Origin: Nemertoderma westbladi
Taxonomy: Eukaryota; Xenacoelomorpha; Nemertodermatida; Nemertodermatidae
Reading direction: 5' to 3'
Length of the DNA stretch: 35,414 bases
Assembly (NCBI GenBank): GCA_032718475.1
Contig: JAUCBJ010001000.1
Span: 1 to 35,414 of the forward strand
This document shows, piece by piece, positions 1-10,337 of this stretch. A model generated the notes under the pieces. That model saw only the letters and a list, made by a program, of their open reading frames with translations. It did not search any database and was not told the origin of the DNA. A program made the translations under genes and the position numbers. Numbering within the stretch: position 1 is the first letter of the stretch; every line of letters starts with the position of its first letter.

Positions 1-670
1 CCACTGCTTTAACCTCCGACTACCCTGCCCCACCCACTCCTTCAACCTCCGACAAACCTGCCCCATTCACTTCTTTAAAATCAGATAACCCTGCCCCACC
101 CACTCCTTTAAATTCCAACGACCCTGCCCCACCCACTCCTTTAAATTCCAACGACCCTGCCCCACCCACTCCTTAAACTCCGACGACCCTGCCCCACCCA
201 CTCCTTTAACCTCCGACAACCCTGCCCTACCCGCTCCTTCAACCTCCGACAACCCTGCCCCATTCACTCCTTTAAAATCAGACAACCCTGCCCCACCCAC
301 TCCTTTAAATTCCAACGACCCTGCCCCACCCACTCCTTAAACTCCGACGACCCTGCCCCACCCACTCCTTTAACCTCCGACAACCCTGCCCTACCCGCTC
401 CTTCAACCTCCGACAACCCTGCCCCATTCACTCCTTTAAAATCAGACAACCCTGCCCCACCCACTCCTTTAAACTCCAACGACCCTGCCCCACCCACTCC
501 TTCAACCTCGGACAACCCTGCCCCACCCACTCCTTTAAACTCCAACGACCCTGCCCCACCCACTCCTTTAAATTCCAACGACCCTGCCCCACCCGCTCCT
601 TTAAACTCCGACGACCCTGCCCCACCCACTCCTTTAAATTCCAACGACCCTGCCCCACCCACTTCTTTAA
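1..670. repeat. 33-bp minisatellite with 164-bp higher-order period
   Basis: Tandem units of 33 bp share the core ACCCTGCCCCACCCACTCC followed by a variable TTTAAATTCCAACG-like half. Five monomers (four of 33 bp and one of 32 bp) form a higher-order unit: the variant CTACCCGCTCC occurs at 227 and again at 391, which is 164 bp apart. Because 33 is divisible by three, the minus strand stays open and reads as an 11-residue GAGSLEFKGVG-like repeat. The 32-bp monomers break that frame, and there is no sign of a start or of any gene context, so I treat the open frame as a by-product. The array may continue left of the window. Confidence 0.95.
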
Positions 671-1151
671 CCTTCAATATCGCTCTGTATCTCTGCTTTA
701 TTGTCCAATCTTCTATTTGCTCTGCTTCTTTTTGGGTAAGATTTGATAACTTCCGTGTTATTCCACCTTCTTCTTCTTGTATTCAATACCTTTTCTCCTT
801 CCTTTTCAACCACATAAACACGTTAACATCCATGTATTTACAATTATTTTATACTTTGATTTCATTTACTATTATGTAAAAAGTAGCACTTTTTAGAGGT
901 CGGCCAGAGTGTGTTTATTATCTGAACGAAGCGAGTGTTATAAAATGTCATAACGCTATAAAGTGCTTCTTTCTTATAAGTATGTTTGAAATTTTCTCCA
1001 ATTATATCAACTTTATACATAGAAACTTGTTTGCACTTAACTTGAAATTGTGAATCCCAGGCATAACCAAGAAAGTTCAACTTTTTGATCCTATGACAAT
1101 TTTTCTAGAACTGTACAAAGTTGATATAATTAGAGAATTAGAGAAAAACAC
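671..1151. other. Unannotated AT-rich spacer between minisatellite and piggyBac element
   Basis: No gene was recognised. A 72-residue minus-strand open frame (862-1080) resembles nothing I know. The only structure is a 23-bp imperfect inverted repeat, 996-1018 against 1113-1135, built around CAATTATATCAACTTT, which would form a stem around a loop of about 95 bases. Confidence 0.5.
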
Positions 1152-1168
1152 TTAACCCTTTTAGTACT
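1152..1168 (+). repeat. Left TTAA duplication and terminal inverted repeat of the piggyBac element
   Basis: TTAA (1152-1155) is followed by CCCTTTTAGTACT. This matches the reverse complement of the right end exactly over 13 bp; the two ends then diverge (G here, A at the right end). Confidence 0.93.
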
Positions 1169-1363
1169 GAATTGGAAAATATCTTGTACCTCCAGAACCT
1201 GAATATATTTTATGAAATTATAAAAATATTTCTTAAACTTCAACAAATGTCACAGGCTTGCTTCCTTTCAAAATAATCTATGTTTCCCCAATTATGAGGT
1301 TGTTTTTACCGTAGATTTCATTTCCGAAGTCTGTTTTTCTGTACAGCCTATCCTTCCTTATGT

Positions 1364-1674
1364 GTCTGTTGTCTGTCTGTCTGTCTGTCTGTCAAATAGA
1401 AAAATTGTGTTTCAACTGAAATCTGAATCTCCTTTTGGGTAATCAATGCCGTGGAATTCGAATCTAACAATAACTTATTCATTCGATTAGCCGTTCTTCT
1501 GATATTGTCTGTCTGTCTGTCATGTTATTATGTCTGTCTGTCAAAATATTACTATCTAATCAGTTTGTTATTACGAATTCTTAAGAAACATCTAACAGCT
1601 CCCAAGTGGCACTGAATGACGTAGAATTCAAACATTGGTTCAGATTATTAAATTATTTATCCGTTCAGCCAATA

Positions 1675-1710
<36 letters not shown>

Positions 1711-1965
1711 TCGTCAAATATTGGGATTGTGTTTGAAGTGAAACAGATTCACTTTTTTGGGTAATCGAAGTCGAGGAATTCGAATCTGACAATAGTTTCT
1801 TAATTCAATTAGCCGTTCTTCTGATATTGTCTGTCTGTCTGTCATGTTTTTGTTTGTCTGACAAAATATGTTAGAATCCGATCAGTTTCTTATTACGAAT
1901 TCCTAATAAATTTCTAACAGCTCTGATGGGCCATTGAATGACGTAGAATTCAACATTTGTCCAGT
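1364..1965. repeat. GTCT microsatellites inside a 322-bp tandem duplication
   Basis: Runs of GTCT occur near 1370-1393, 1507-1522, 1676-1712 and 1828-1843. The DNA around them is duplicated with an offset of about 322 bp: CCGTTCTTCTGATATTGTCT at 1491 and 1813, a GAATTCGAATCT word near 1453 and 1776, and TCTAACAGCTC near 1592 and 1912. The block lies inside the piggyBac element, between the transposase gene and the left end. It is related in composition to the GTCT units at 5372-5760 and 20872-21415. Confidence 0.85.
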
Positions 1966-1970
1966 TTATT
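1965..1970 (-). terminator. Candidate poly(A) signal of the piggyBac transposase
   Basis: TTTATT on the plus strand reads AATAAA on the minus strand, about 147 bases after the transposase stop codon and still inside the element. Position and sequence fit, but AATAAA is frequent in AT-rich DNA. Confidence 0.35.
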
Positions 1971-2116
1971 TTATAAAAAGTACAGCTATATTTATAAAAA
2001 AATGAAAATGCCATTACAATATAACAAATACCGGTATACTGTATACCAAGTGAATATAAGTGCATAAAATATTTAGAAATATTATGGTGATTCAGAGTAA
2101 AGTTTGTATGTTGAAA

Positions 2117-4368
2117 TTACGCTGTGTGGTAACTTTTTGAACATGCCATGCACAATGCCGGTGTATTGGGGCATTGAGGGCAATAAAACCGGGTCTTTTT
2201 TTGGATACCCTTAGAGTAACACTCGCGGCAACGGTTACGGGGCTTTGCGTCGGTAGCAGTTGGTGGAATCTCCGCAATACAGTGAACCACAATTGGTGGA
2301 GCAGGAGAAGATGACGTTGAAGGCAGTGAATCCTGATACGTACATTTCTTCCGCTTGCGTGGAGTCTCCACAACAATCTGAGTGAGCCATTTAATTGCCT
2401 CCTTCATAGCATCCACCATGTGAGCATTCTTGTTTTTTTCTAGTTTATACATAATAAATGCATTTACACACAACCGAGCGAAAAAGTTGAATCCGACTTT
2501 CTTAAACCAAGCTTGGGATTTTCGAACTGGGTTGTAGTATTCGATCAACTGATCCTGAAGATCAACTCCACCCATGTTCTTATTGTACAAGTCGATGGGT
2601 GTTGGCTTCCTGTATGAAACCACATCCCCCCCACGAACATGGCGAGACTTCTCAACGTGGTCAGCCTTATCAACTGACGATAGAAAATGCACATCTCTCT
2701 TATCAGTGAACTTAATAGCGAGAAGGTGCTTTTTCCTCATGAAGGTGGTGGATATCGGCTTCTGCTTCATTGAAGCCAACACTCCAGGTATTCCACGTGA
2801 AGGGTTTATGGTGCCACGAATGCCAGTAGAACGGGTAAGCAAGTACTCGGCCAATCGCACACTGTTGTACCAGTTGTCTATGTGGCAAATGTAACCCTTG
2901 TCTAAGAGTCCCGCATCATCAAGTAATAGTACCACAATATTCTCACTGTGGCTAAGCGAGGATGTCTCATCCACTTGGGGAATGTCTGCCGCCCGACCAT
3001 AATAGACTCTTGCACTGAGGGCATATCCTCTCGCATCACATAGTAAAAACGATTTGATGCCAAACCGAGCCCGTTTAGTGCGGATGAACATTTTAAAGCC
3101 AAGGCGACCCTTGTGGAGCAACAACGCCTCATCCAGGGAAAGATTCACCTGGGGTGTATACACCTTGAATAGCTCGTTCACGATGGTGAGGAATTCGTTC
3201 ACCCTGGTGGCCCTCACTGTGACGTCAACATTGTCTGGGTTGGCAAATCGAATAAACTTCAGGATTTGTAAATATCGATCGCGACTAATTGATCCTGGCT
3301 GGGTAAAGAAGGGTGTTGCCATAAGTGTGTCCAACGCCCAGTACGACCTGAAATTGAAATTGATTTATTGAACAGCAGAAGCAAACACCAAAAAAGCAGG
3401 TGTGGTACTTACCGGTATTTATTAAACACAGTTTACACTACCGGTAGCCGAAAAACAACAGCAGTGTGTGCTACTGTGTACATACCTCCTATAGTAAATG
3501 ACCACACTGGACCACATCACAATGTTGACCACCTCTGTAATTATATTTATTCATTTTTTTATTTATTCATTTATTTTATATTTCCATTGGATTTAGGGGG
3601 TAGGGGGCCCCTACTCTCCCTCTCCCTACCATGTGCCAAAACCAGCTTTAATTAGGGTTAGCCACAGTTTCCGATTAGGGTTAAAACCATCATCTTTTGG
3701 TTAGCAGTTAGAGTTCTCAGACCCCAATCCTAAATCGCTTATACTGTATGTACTGGTAATTTAAATTAAACTATTTACCTGATATCTGGTTTGCGGATGA
3801 TACCCATGTGAAAAGTTAGACCGATGAATTTCTTCATCTCAGCCACAGTGATTACCTTCCACTTCTTAGCACAAGTACCATCATCGTTTGTGTAAAATTT
3901 CTGAGCACGGATGTTTGTCCACGTGGCGACAGCTTCAAATAGCTGATCAGGTAGAAACACTTGGAAGTAGTCAATTACACTAAATTCAGAAGTGTCAATC
4001 CCATTGTTCCACCCCGGTGTTCCACTAAAATCGAATTGGACACTAAAACTAACGTCACTGGCTTCAGTGACAACATCCCACCCGTCACCTGGTAGAGGTG
4101 CAATTGCATAACGAGAGCTGCTGTCTGATGAGTCGTCGGAATCATCAACAGAACCCTCACTTGAACTACTAGCTGCATCACCCTGGTTATCCCCACTTTC
4201 CATTCCCGTCACATCGTCACCACTTTCTCCACTACCATCAACATAATCATCGACTTCATCGTCGCTCTCATTACTTAGAGTAAAACCATAGTAATTAACA
4301 GGATGGCGATCTCTTTCAGGTCTGTCTGCCATGGCCACTGTTAGACTGTTAGACGTACAGTCACTCAA
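2117..4368 (-). CDS. piggyBac transposase, two exons, about 606 aa
   Basis: Exon 1 is 4368-3779, exon 2 is 3347-2117, and the 431-bp intron (3778-3348) has a textbook AG/GTAAAT donor and TTTCAG acceptor. Joining them keeps the frame across an Arg codon (R197), so the reading runs from KPDIR into SYWALD. The start is the first Met of exon 1; Met13 (MADRPER) is an alternative. The N-terminus (about residues 25-95) is acidic and Ser/Asp-rich, as in other piggyBac proteins. The DDE domain follows: D269 (SLDEALLLHKGR), D354 (HIDNWYNS) and D459/D462 (NMGGVDLQDQL) match the catalytic D268, D346, D447 and D450 of the moth enzyme in context and spacing. A C-terminal zinc ribbon has C570, C573, C586, C589, C596, C599 and H604. 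The length is close to the family norm of about 594. It cuts and pastes the element at TTAA. No inactivating change was seen. A domesticated PGBD-like gene is less likely because the TIRs and TTAA sites are intact. Confidence 0.92.
3348..3778 (-). other. Intron of the piggyBac transposase
   Basis: The donor GTAAAT directly follows the last Arg codon bases of exon 1, and the acceptor TTTCAG precedes TCGTACTGG. The intron carries several TACCGGTA-type palindromes and an AT-rich stretch. It contains in-frame stops, including TAA at the donor, so splicing is required to make the full transposase. Confidence 0.85.
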
Positions 4369-5093
4369 TATAGGCCCTAATAATTAATATAATCAGATAA
4401 TCGTATTATATAATATAATAAATAGTATATATCAGTATATTCCAAATGGCACAAGTAGGCTGCCGGTAATAGGCTACACTTAATTTCACTAGGCCTATTA
4501 CAGTATATATTATGAGAATAAATTCTACCGTAATTCTAATTCACTACGCACTACGTACCGGTAATAATAATAATAATAATTAATTGATATAGGCCTATAC
4601 CGGTAATAAATAATTATTATAAATTTATATGATAATTATAGGCCTAATAAAAAACAGCATACGTCATACACATAAGTGCAGCAGTGCCGTAAATTGATTC
4701 ACAAATGACTGACTGAATATACAATTACTAACAAATGGATGGATGGAACGTAGTAGCTTTAGTCACCTACAGGATAATATTATGATGTGTTATCCAATCA
4801 CAAACGAGATAACAAACCACTCCAGGGTTTAGGGCACGGTACCCCGTAATGTATAATGGATAGTAGTCAACAATCTACCTACAACCAATTCGCCCTGCCT
4901 CAACAAAGGCAGCAAAGTTGGAAGTAAAAGGCCTAGATTTGAATCTCCATAGAAGGCAAGGTAAACCCATTAGCCAATCAAATGGCTGCAAAAAAATTTC
5001 AAAAATTATTGTCCTAAGGCACTGAATAGTGAATTGGAACACTTTCTAAGGCGCTGTTGGGTGGTGGATGGCCTGCTTATCAAGTGAGATGCC
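4369..5093 (-). promoter_or_regulatory. Presumed 5' leader and promoter region of the piggyBac transposase
   Basis: This AT-rich DNA lies between the transposase start and the right-end repeats. 4383-4440 is almost pure A/T (TATATAATATAATA-like) and could hold the core promoter. TAGGCCTA and TACCGGTA words recur (near 4490, 4557, 4590 and 4608). No open frame is credible here. Confidence 0.35.
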
Positions 5094-5150
5094 ATGGTAC
5101 AACAGTTGGGACATAGCGCAGGTGGTTATGGTACAACAGGTGGGACATAG
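5094..5150. repeat. Two subterminal direct repeats at the piggyBac right end
   Basis: ATGGTACAACAG(T/G)TGGGACATAG occurs at 5094-5116 and again at 5128-5150, directly next to the right TIR. Repeated subterminal words are typical transposase-binding sites in piggyBac elements. Only the right end has this pair, so the element is asymmetric. Confidence 0.75.
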
Positions 5151-5165
5151 TACTAAAAGGGTTAA
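5149..5165 (-). repeat. Right terminal inverted repeat and TTAA duplication of the piggyBac element
   Basis: AGTACTAAAAGGG is followed by TTAA at 5162-5165. This is the partner of the left end, and the pair defines the element boundaries. Confidence 0.93.
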
Positions 5166-5880
5166 GGCCCCGGTAGCACTACTTCAATAATTTTTTTCAA
5201 AAATTTTTTTTAATTTCATCTAGAGCAGATTTATCAAGATTCCAAATTTGAAAACCGCTTAGCAAGATCTGTCCTATTTCTCGAGATATTGCTGTCTGTC
5301 CGTTTTACTGTCGGTTTGTCCGTCAGTATGTCTGTCCGTCAATAAAAAACATACGATTTGTCTAATAAAATTCCCTGTGTGGGTTTTCGTGGTCGGTGAC
5401 TTCATTTCTGATGTCATTAATCAAATTTGCCTTCGTCGGTTCTGTCTGTATGCCTGTCAGTCTGTCTGTCAAAATATAACCGACAGTCTGACAGCAAAAC
5501 AGACAATTTGGAAGTCATCAAATGTTAAAATTGACACTCGAAATGAATTCTACGACCAGGAAAACCCATATAGCTAAACTTTTAGCTCAATGGTGTGCCT
5601 TTTTCTAATATTTGACAGACAGATAAGTCGGATGGTCAGAAAGACCGACAGACAAACATTCAGACAAACTAGATTTCATTAAAATTGAAAATTGACCTCA
5701 GAAATGAAATCAGCTACCAGGAATACCCCCATAGTAAAATTCTTAGCATGGTTTAAGCTTTCTTGTTGATAGATATATATTGACACGAAGTGGGGCCTTC
5801 GCGCAGCACGTGAAATGAGTTAATGCTAAGTATCAACTCGAAAGGATTATAAAAACATAGGAGAAGATTTTCCCGGAAAA
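5166..5880. repeat. GTCT-rich dispersed units in both orientations
   Basis: No gene is present. One plus-oriented unit (about 5372-5480) and two minus-oriented units (about 5480-5590 and 5613-5760) resemble the tandem units at 20872-21415. Each has a CTATGGGGGT-like start, TTTCATTTCTGATGTCA, and then runs of GTCTGTC. A 66-residue plus frame at 5377-5577 simply follows the repeat and is not considered a gene. Confidence 0.6.
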
Positions 5881-5886
5881 CGTTAA

Positions 5887-6790
5887 CCCTCTAGCGGGAG
5901 ACTGGGTAACTGAAGAAGGAAGGATTAGTTTCCCTACAAAGCCACAGCCTATGGTCTATTACATATCTACCAAGTTTCCGATTGACGGATCATAAATAAC
6001 GAAATGTTGGAAGGTTTTCACTTTCATACATTTAGCCCTCTAGCGGCATATTAAAGAACTACGGATCGATCACCTTCCTCACAAAGACGAGGCATGTGGT
6101 CTAGTACATACCGGTACTGTATATTCCAAAATTCAGCTTAAATAGATTAAGATCAAGGAATTCGCGAAGGTTATCACTTTCCTACATTTCGCCCTCTAGC
6201 GGCAGACTCGAAAACTCCGGACCGATTACTGTCCACACAAAGACTTAGGATGTCTTCTAGTACATATATGACAAGTTTCAGCGTAATCAGATCATAAACA
6301 ACTAAATGGAAGAATAATTTAACATTCGGGACATTTCGCCCTCTAGCGGCAGACTAGAGAACTGCAGACAGATTAGCCTCCTTTGAAATTTACAGCTAAT
6401 GGTCTAGTACATACTTCCCAAGTTTCAGCTTAAACGGATTAAAAGCAAAGAAATGGGTGGCCATTTAATGTTTAGACATGTGGCCCTCTAGCGGGAGACT
6501 GGAAAACTTCGGACCGATTACAATCCACACAAAGACTCAGGATGTTATCTAGTACATATATGACAAGTTTCAGCGTAATCAGATCATAAACAACTAAATG
6601 GAAGAATAATTTCACATTCGGGACATTTCGCCCTCTAGCGGCAGACTGGAGAACTGCAGATAGATTAGCCTCCTTTGAAATTTACAGCTAATGGTCTAGT
6701 ACATACTTCCCAAGTTTCAGCTTAAACGGATTAAAAGCAAAGAAATGGGTGGCCATTTAATGTTTAGACATGTGGCCCTCTAGCGGGAGA
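5887..6790. repeat. Tandem array of about 147-bp units carrying CCCTCTAGCGG
   Basis: CCCTCTAGCGG occurs at 5887, 6036, 6192, 6339, 6484, 6631 and 6776, giving spacings of 149, 156, 147, 145, 147 and 145 bp. The last four full units form a 292-bp dimer duplicated almost exactly (6192-6483 against 6484-6775), while the first units are more diverged. Further shared words are GTCTAGTACATA, AAGTTTCAGC and GGATTAAAAGCAAAGAAATG. No reading frame spans the array. The reverse complement of the shared word is close to the animal CTCF core motif. Confidence 0.9.
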
Positions 6791-6906
6791 CCATTGCACT
6801 GATGGTGTCTGAAAGTCTCTCAAAAATCTCAACTTTTGCTCATATTGATACCTACAAATTTTCAACTTGGCAGCTTTAAATCCGACAAAGTTATTAGCAT
6901 GTCAAA

Positions 6907-6977
6907 ATCGTAACGACGACGACAACGACGACGACGACAACGACGACGACGACAACGACGACGACGACGACGACGAC
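6907..6977. repeat. (CGA)n trinucleotide microsatellite
   Basis: Imperfect ACG/CGA repeats are broken by ACA triplets. The minus strand reads as an Arg-rich run inside a 64-residue open frame (6862-7056), which I regard as a by-product of the repeat. Confidence 0.9.
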
Positions 6978-7894
6978 AACTATTTGCATAAATTGACCCA
7001 CCCCCTAACAGTGTCAATTCGCTAAGGCTCCGCCAACTTCGTGGCTCGCCCCACAAACTTTCTCACATATTAACAGACAATTTTTGCGCGGGAAGGTTCA
7101 AATTTTAAAGGCAATTATCTCGGAATGGTTTTTTTTTGCATAAAAATAGCTTCAGACAATTCAATTTTCAATAAATTTTCAAAAAGTTGGCTCAGAGGGG
7201 TTCTCTGATGTGCTCTCTTCAGATATCTCGATCTCGAATTCTGATTGTTTTTTTCCAATATGGAAATCAATGGCCAAAATTGAATAAAATATTTATAATT
7301 TTTAATTTGTCAAAATTAAACAATAAACAAAACAAAAAACAGCACCAAAATGACAATTGTTAATTAATTTTTGAAATTTTGCTTCGAGATATCGAAAGAG
7401 CATACATTTTTGATGCGATTTGAAAAATTAGAAAGGAAAATACTCACGATTGAATCTGATGAAAATTTTTGGATTTTTGTCCAAAAATTTGTCAATATTT
7501 GTTAATATTTTTCCAAATTTTTGAAAAATTTGAATTTTTTATTTTTATTCATAATTACAAATCTTCCATTGACCTTCATACAAAGTTATGGTCGTTTCTG
7601 ACAATGAGAAGTTGCTCTAACAAGGCAATATAAAAATCATGTCCATGTAGCGCTACCGCGGGGACTTAAAATAATACCTAGGCCAACGTATCGTATGTTT
7701 TCATTTTTATGTATTTAGTACTAAAGAATTTAACTTGCTTAGTACCCTATCCTACTTGATATGTTCATGTAATCATATGTATTCAAAAATATACATTACA
7801 TACGGATACGGATTACACAGGATTACGTTGTACCTGATTCATACCGGGGATAATAGCATGAATACACAACGACAAACCGGGGACGATTTACAAT

Positions 7895-7910
7895 CCGGGG
7901 ACGTCCCCGG
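7895..7910. repeat. 16-bp perfect GC-rich palindrome
   Basis: CCGGGGACGTCCCCGG is its own reverse complement and sits in AT-rich DNA. Two more half-sites (CCGGGGA) lie just upstream, at about 7844 and 7877. It could be a dyad binding site, but nothing nearby indicates what would use it. Confidence 0.6.
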
Positions 7911-8763
7911 AATGAATTGGTCGCTAAAATACAATCTACATCAACATACGAAATGAATGAATCGCTTATTAAAATATAAATTTTAGAAACGAAATAATAC
8001 ATGTATTGTTTTTTCTTATATATTAAGTAATTCAGAATTAAAGCATTTAACTATATTATCTGACTGTATTAATGTTACGAACATCATGTAGTCAATAATA
8101 TACCTACAATTATTAGGCACTATGCTGCGAAATTAAATAAATGTTTATTAGGTTTAGTTAATTATTTATTTCAAGTTCATTGGTTTATTTTGATTATTAT
8201 CACAAATAGCAATAAAAATATTAAAATATTTAGTTAAAATTGGTAGCAAAATGAAATCTACTAAAGTATTGTTTCCTCACCACAAAATCATATTGCAGAG
8301 TTAGTTACGAATACAAGGATTTGAAGATTATGGCTGCCCATTGAACCCTTTCTATTTCTCAAGAATATTCCAGAACATTATTTGTTATCCAATCACATAT
8401 CGTCTCGCATCGCAGCACATTGTTTAATGTTTAACATTCGGTAGAGTTAATGATTGTGTAAACTCTACCTGAAATGTGCTCAATCACACTGGGGACCGGG
8501 TCGTGATTGGAGAAAAACTTAAACACACCAGTGAAATGTGTATGTTAGAGGACCCCAGTTCAACCTATGAGTAACAAATTAGCAATCTTTAGAGTTGATA
8601 AATTTTGAAACAATAGAATGACGTAAAATGGTCTCCTGATTCTATTGGTGCCAAAATAATTTAATTTAAACCAAGAATAAAGAAGTTATAAGGAAATCAA
8701 TATCGACCCCAGAACCGACCGATAGAAATAACGGTCCCCAGAATGGGGGTTGTACAAAGAGGG

Positions 8764-8780
8764 GTGTGTGTGTGTGTGTG
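8764..8780. repeat. (GT)n dinucleotide run
   Basis: A short GT microsatellite in non-coding DNA. Confidence 0.9.
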
Positions 8781-9078
8781 TTGGCAAATATACCAAAGGG
8801 CTAACTTTGCAAGCTCTTTTTCCGCTATTGTGCTAACTTTTCCAAAGTGCTAACTCAAAGTGCTAACTCGTGGTCCTTGCAATCTGAAACTTTGTCAAAA
8901 CGTTTTTTAGACCATTTCCCACAAGTTAGCATTTTACCACTTTTGCAGTCCAGTGTGTCATGTGTATGAAAAACTTGGCCCCCCTTAGCGGCATTATGGG
9001 AATTGGCACTTTTCAAACACACTTAAACACTCAAGAGTATGGAATGGCCATAATGCTAACTTACAAACACACTTCTTA

Positions 9079-9540
9079 CACTTACATTCCATTTGTACCA
9101 ACTACCAAGTGCTAAATGATTATAAGACCGAAAATACCCTAATACGCTAACTCGCTGAATGTTAATTGCGAATACCCCTCCGTTTCGCGAATAGCCAATT
9201 GTACACGTATAACCTAATGATAAAAGCGTTTTGCACAAACTGCGGGGGCGCTAAAGTCTTAACTTATTACTTTTAGATAGTCTTTGAAAGTACTCTATAC
9301 AAAGTCCTAACCCGATAACTGTGTATTGTCATGGAAACGTAATGGTTTCTTACCTGGACATCCATACAATGTATTTCAATTTATTGCACAGGCGACATAT
9401 TATTATGTAGTGAGTGATTGCCGTGGAATGGAAATACCTAGATATATTGACAATCGTTATTTCAAAATTCATCCGTTCTAGGTTCATAGGTTCATAGGTT
9501 CTAAATTTGTGAAAATATTAGTGAAACAATTTTATGGTTA
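9079..9540 (+). repeat. First copy of a diverged direct duplication
   Basis: Shares with 10338-10805, in the same order and orientation, words such as AAGTGCTAAATGATT, GCGAATACCCCTC, TACAAAGTCCTAACCCGATA, ATTGTCATGGAAAC and TGGTTTCTTACCTGGACAT, then GACAATCGTTAT and AGTGAAACAAT, with indels between. The offset is about 1.26 kb. No coding frame is shared, so this is probably an old tandem duplication or two copies of an unknown non-coding repeat. Confidence 0.8.
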
Positions 9541-10337
9541 AAGAGAAAACTGTATTTGTTTTTATGTAGAGTAATGCGTAATTTTATTCCACAAAGTTGC
9601 CTTTTCTTTTATAGCAGGTAAATTGCAATAATTAGTGCATTATAGGCGTACCTAAACGTGCGCTATTTTTATGATAGACAACTTGTTACATTATGTCAAC
9701 TTCTCGATGTGGTGATATCCTCGTAACGCAGCTAAGTAATAATCACTAACTTAGTAACAATAAACTTCTATAACAAATATTGATAGTATTTCCCATTACT
9801 GATAACCATTGATTGTAGGCGAAGTGTAAGTTTAGTTGATGTACCAACTGCAATTAATTGCATAAAAAGGATATGAATTTCATTAATATTCCTAAACATT
9901 ACAATATTAACGCTAATAATTAAGCATTCAGAACGCCGTTAAATTGACATAATTTAACAAAATGGCACCATTTTGTGAAAAGGGCACTGTCAACGTTTAT
10001 GAATGAATGACCCTTGTATATTTATGGAAACATCCCTCGCCACCCTCGCTCGGTACATAAATACTGCTTATGTGAAACCTTTCACACAATCATGTAAAAT
10101 AGTTATAGTTTCACTTTTATCAATTTACAATATTTGCAGGAAAAAATAATACAATTCAATAATTATTAGTGTAACATCAGTTATAAATCGGTAAAATATG
10201 AAAGTTCCTTTACATAAATCATTACGTCGGTTTTTCTCACTTTTATTGTCTGCTATATTTTAATTTTTTTTACCTATTATAAATAATTGTATTTACTTTC
10301 GCTCGTGTTATTTTAATTTTCGTTGGTTAGTCAATCA
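9541..10337. other. AT-rich spacer between the two duplicate copies
   Basis: No gene, RNA or element end was recognised. Only AT-rich DNA is seen. Confidence 0.4.

Larger units (their letters stand above)
1156..5161 (-). mobile_element. Complete piggyBac-type DNA transposon
   Basis: Both ends are seen directly. TTAA lies at 1152-1155 and 5162-5165, and immediately inside are the perfect 13-bp inverted repeats CCCTTTTAGTACT (1156-1168) and AGTACTAAAAGGG (5149-5161). TTAA target duplication and CCC-starting ends are diagnostic of piggyBac (established knowledge). The 4006-bp element holds a two-exon transposase on the minus strand (2117-4368), a GTCT-rich duplicated block between the gene and the left end (1364-1965), and two subterminal direct repeats next to the right end. 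Preserved ends, preserved splice sites and an uninterrupted transposase suggest a young and possibly mobile copy. Activity cannot be judged from sequence alone. Confidence 0.93.
6978..9078. other. AT-rich intergenic DNA with scattered simple repeats
   Basis: No gene was recognised. Visible structure: a weak inverted similarity between about 7205-7240 and 7380-7410 around GATATCTCGA words; a cluster of CCGGGGA words near 7843-7910 ending in a perfect 16-bp palindrome (7895-7910); a (GT)n run at 8764-8780; and repeated GTGCTAACT words at about 8830-8870. Open frames here are short and unlike any family I know. Confidence 0.5.

Noticed and set aside
67-677. Minus-strand 11-residue-repeat protein (up to 137 residues)
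   Set aside because: It is a by-product of a 33-bp minisatellite; the frame is broken wherever a 32-bp monomer occurs.
2092-3371. Overlapping frames within the piggyBac exon 2 on both strands
   Set aside because: They are shadows of the transposase with no family motifs.
5883-5900. TTAACCCTCTAGCGGG as another piggyBac end
   Set aside because: The CCCTCTAGCGG part belongs to the 147-bp tandem repeat and the other copies lack TTAA, so the match is by chance.
6862-7056. Arg-rich minus-strand peptide
   Set aside because: It is read from the CGA microsatellite.
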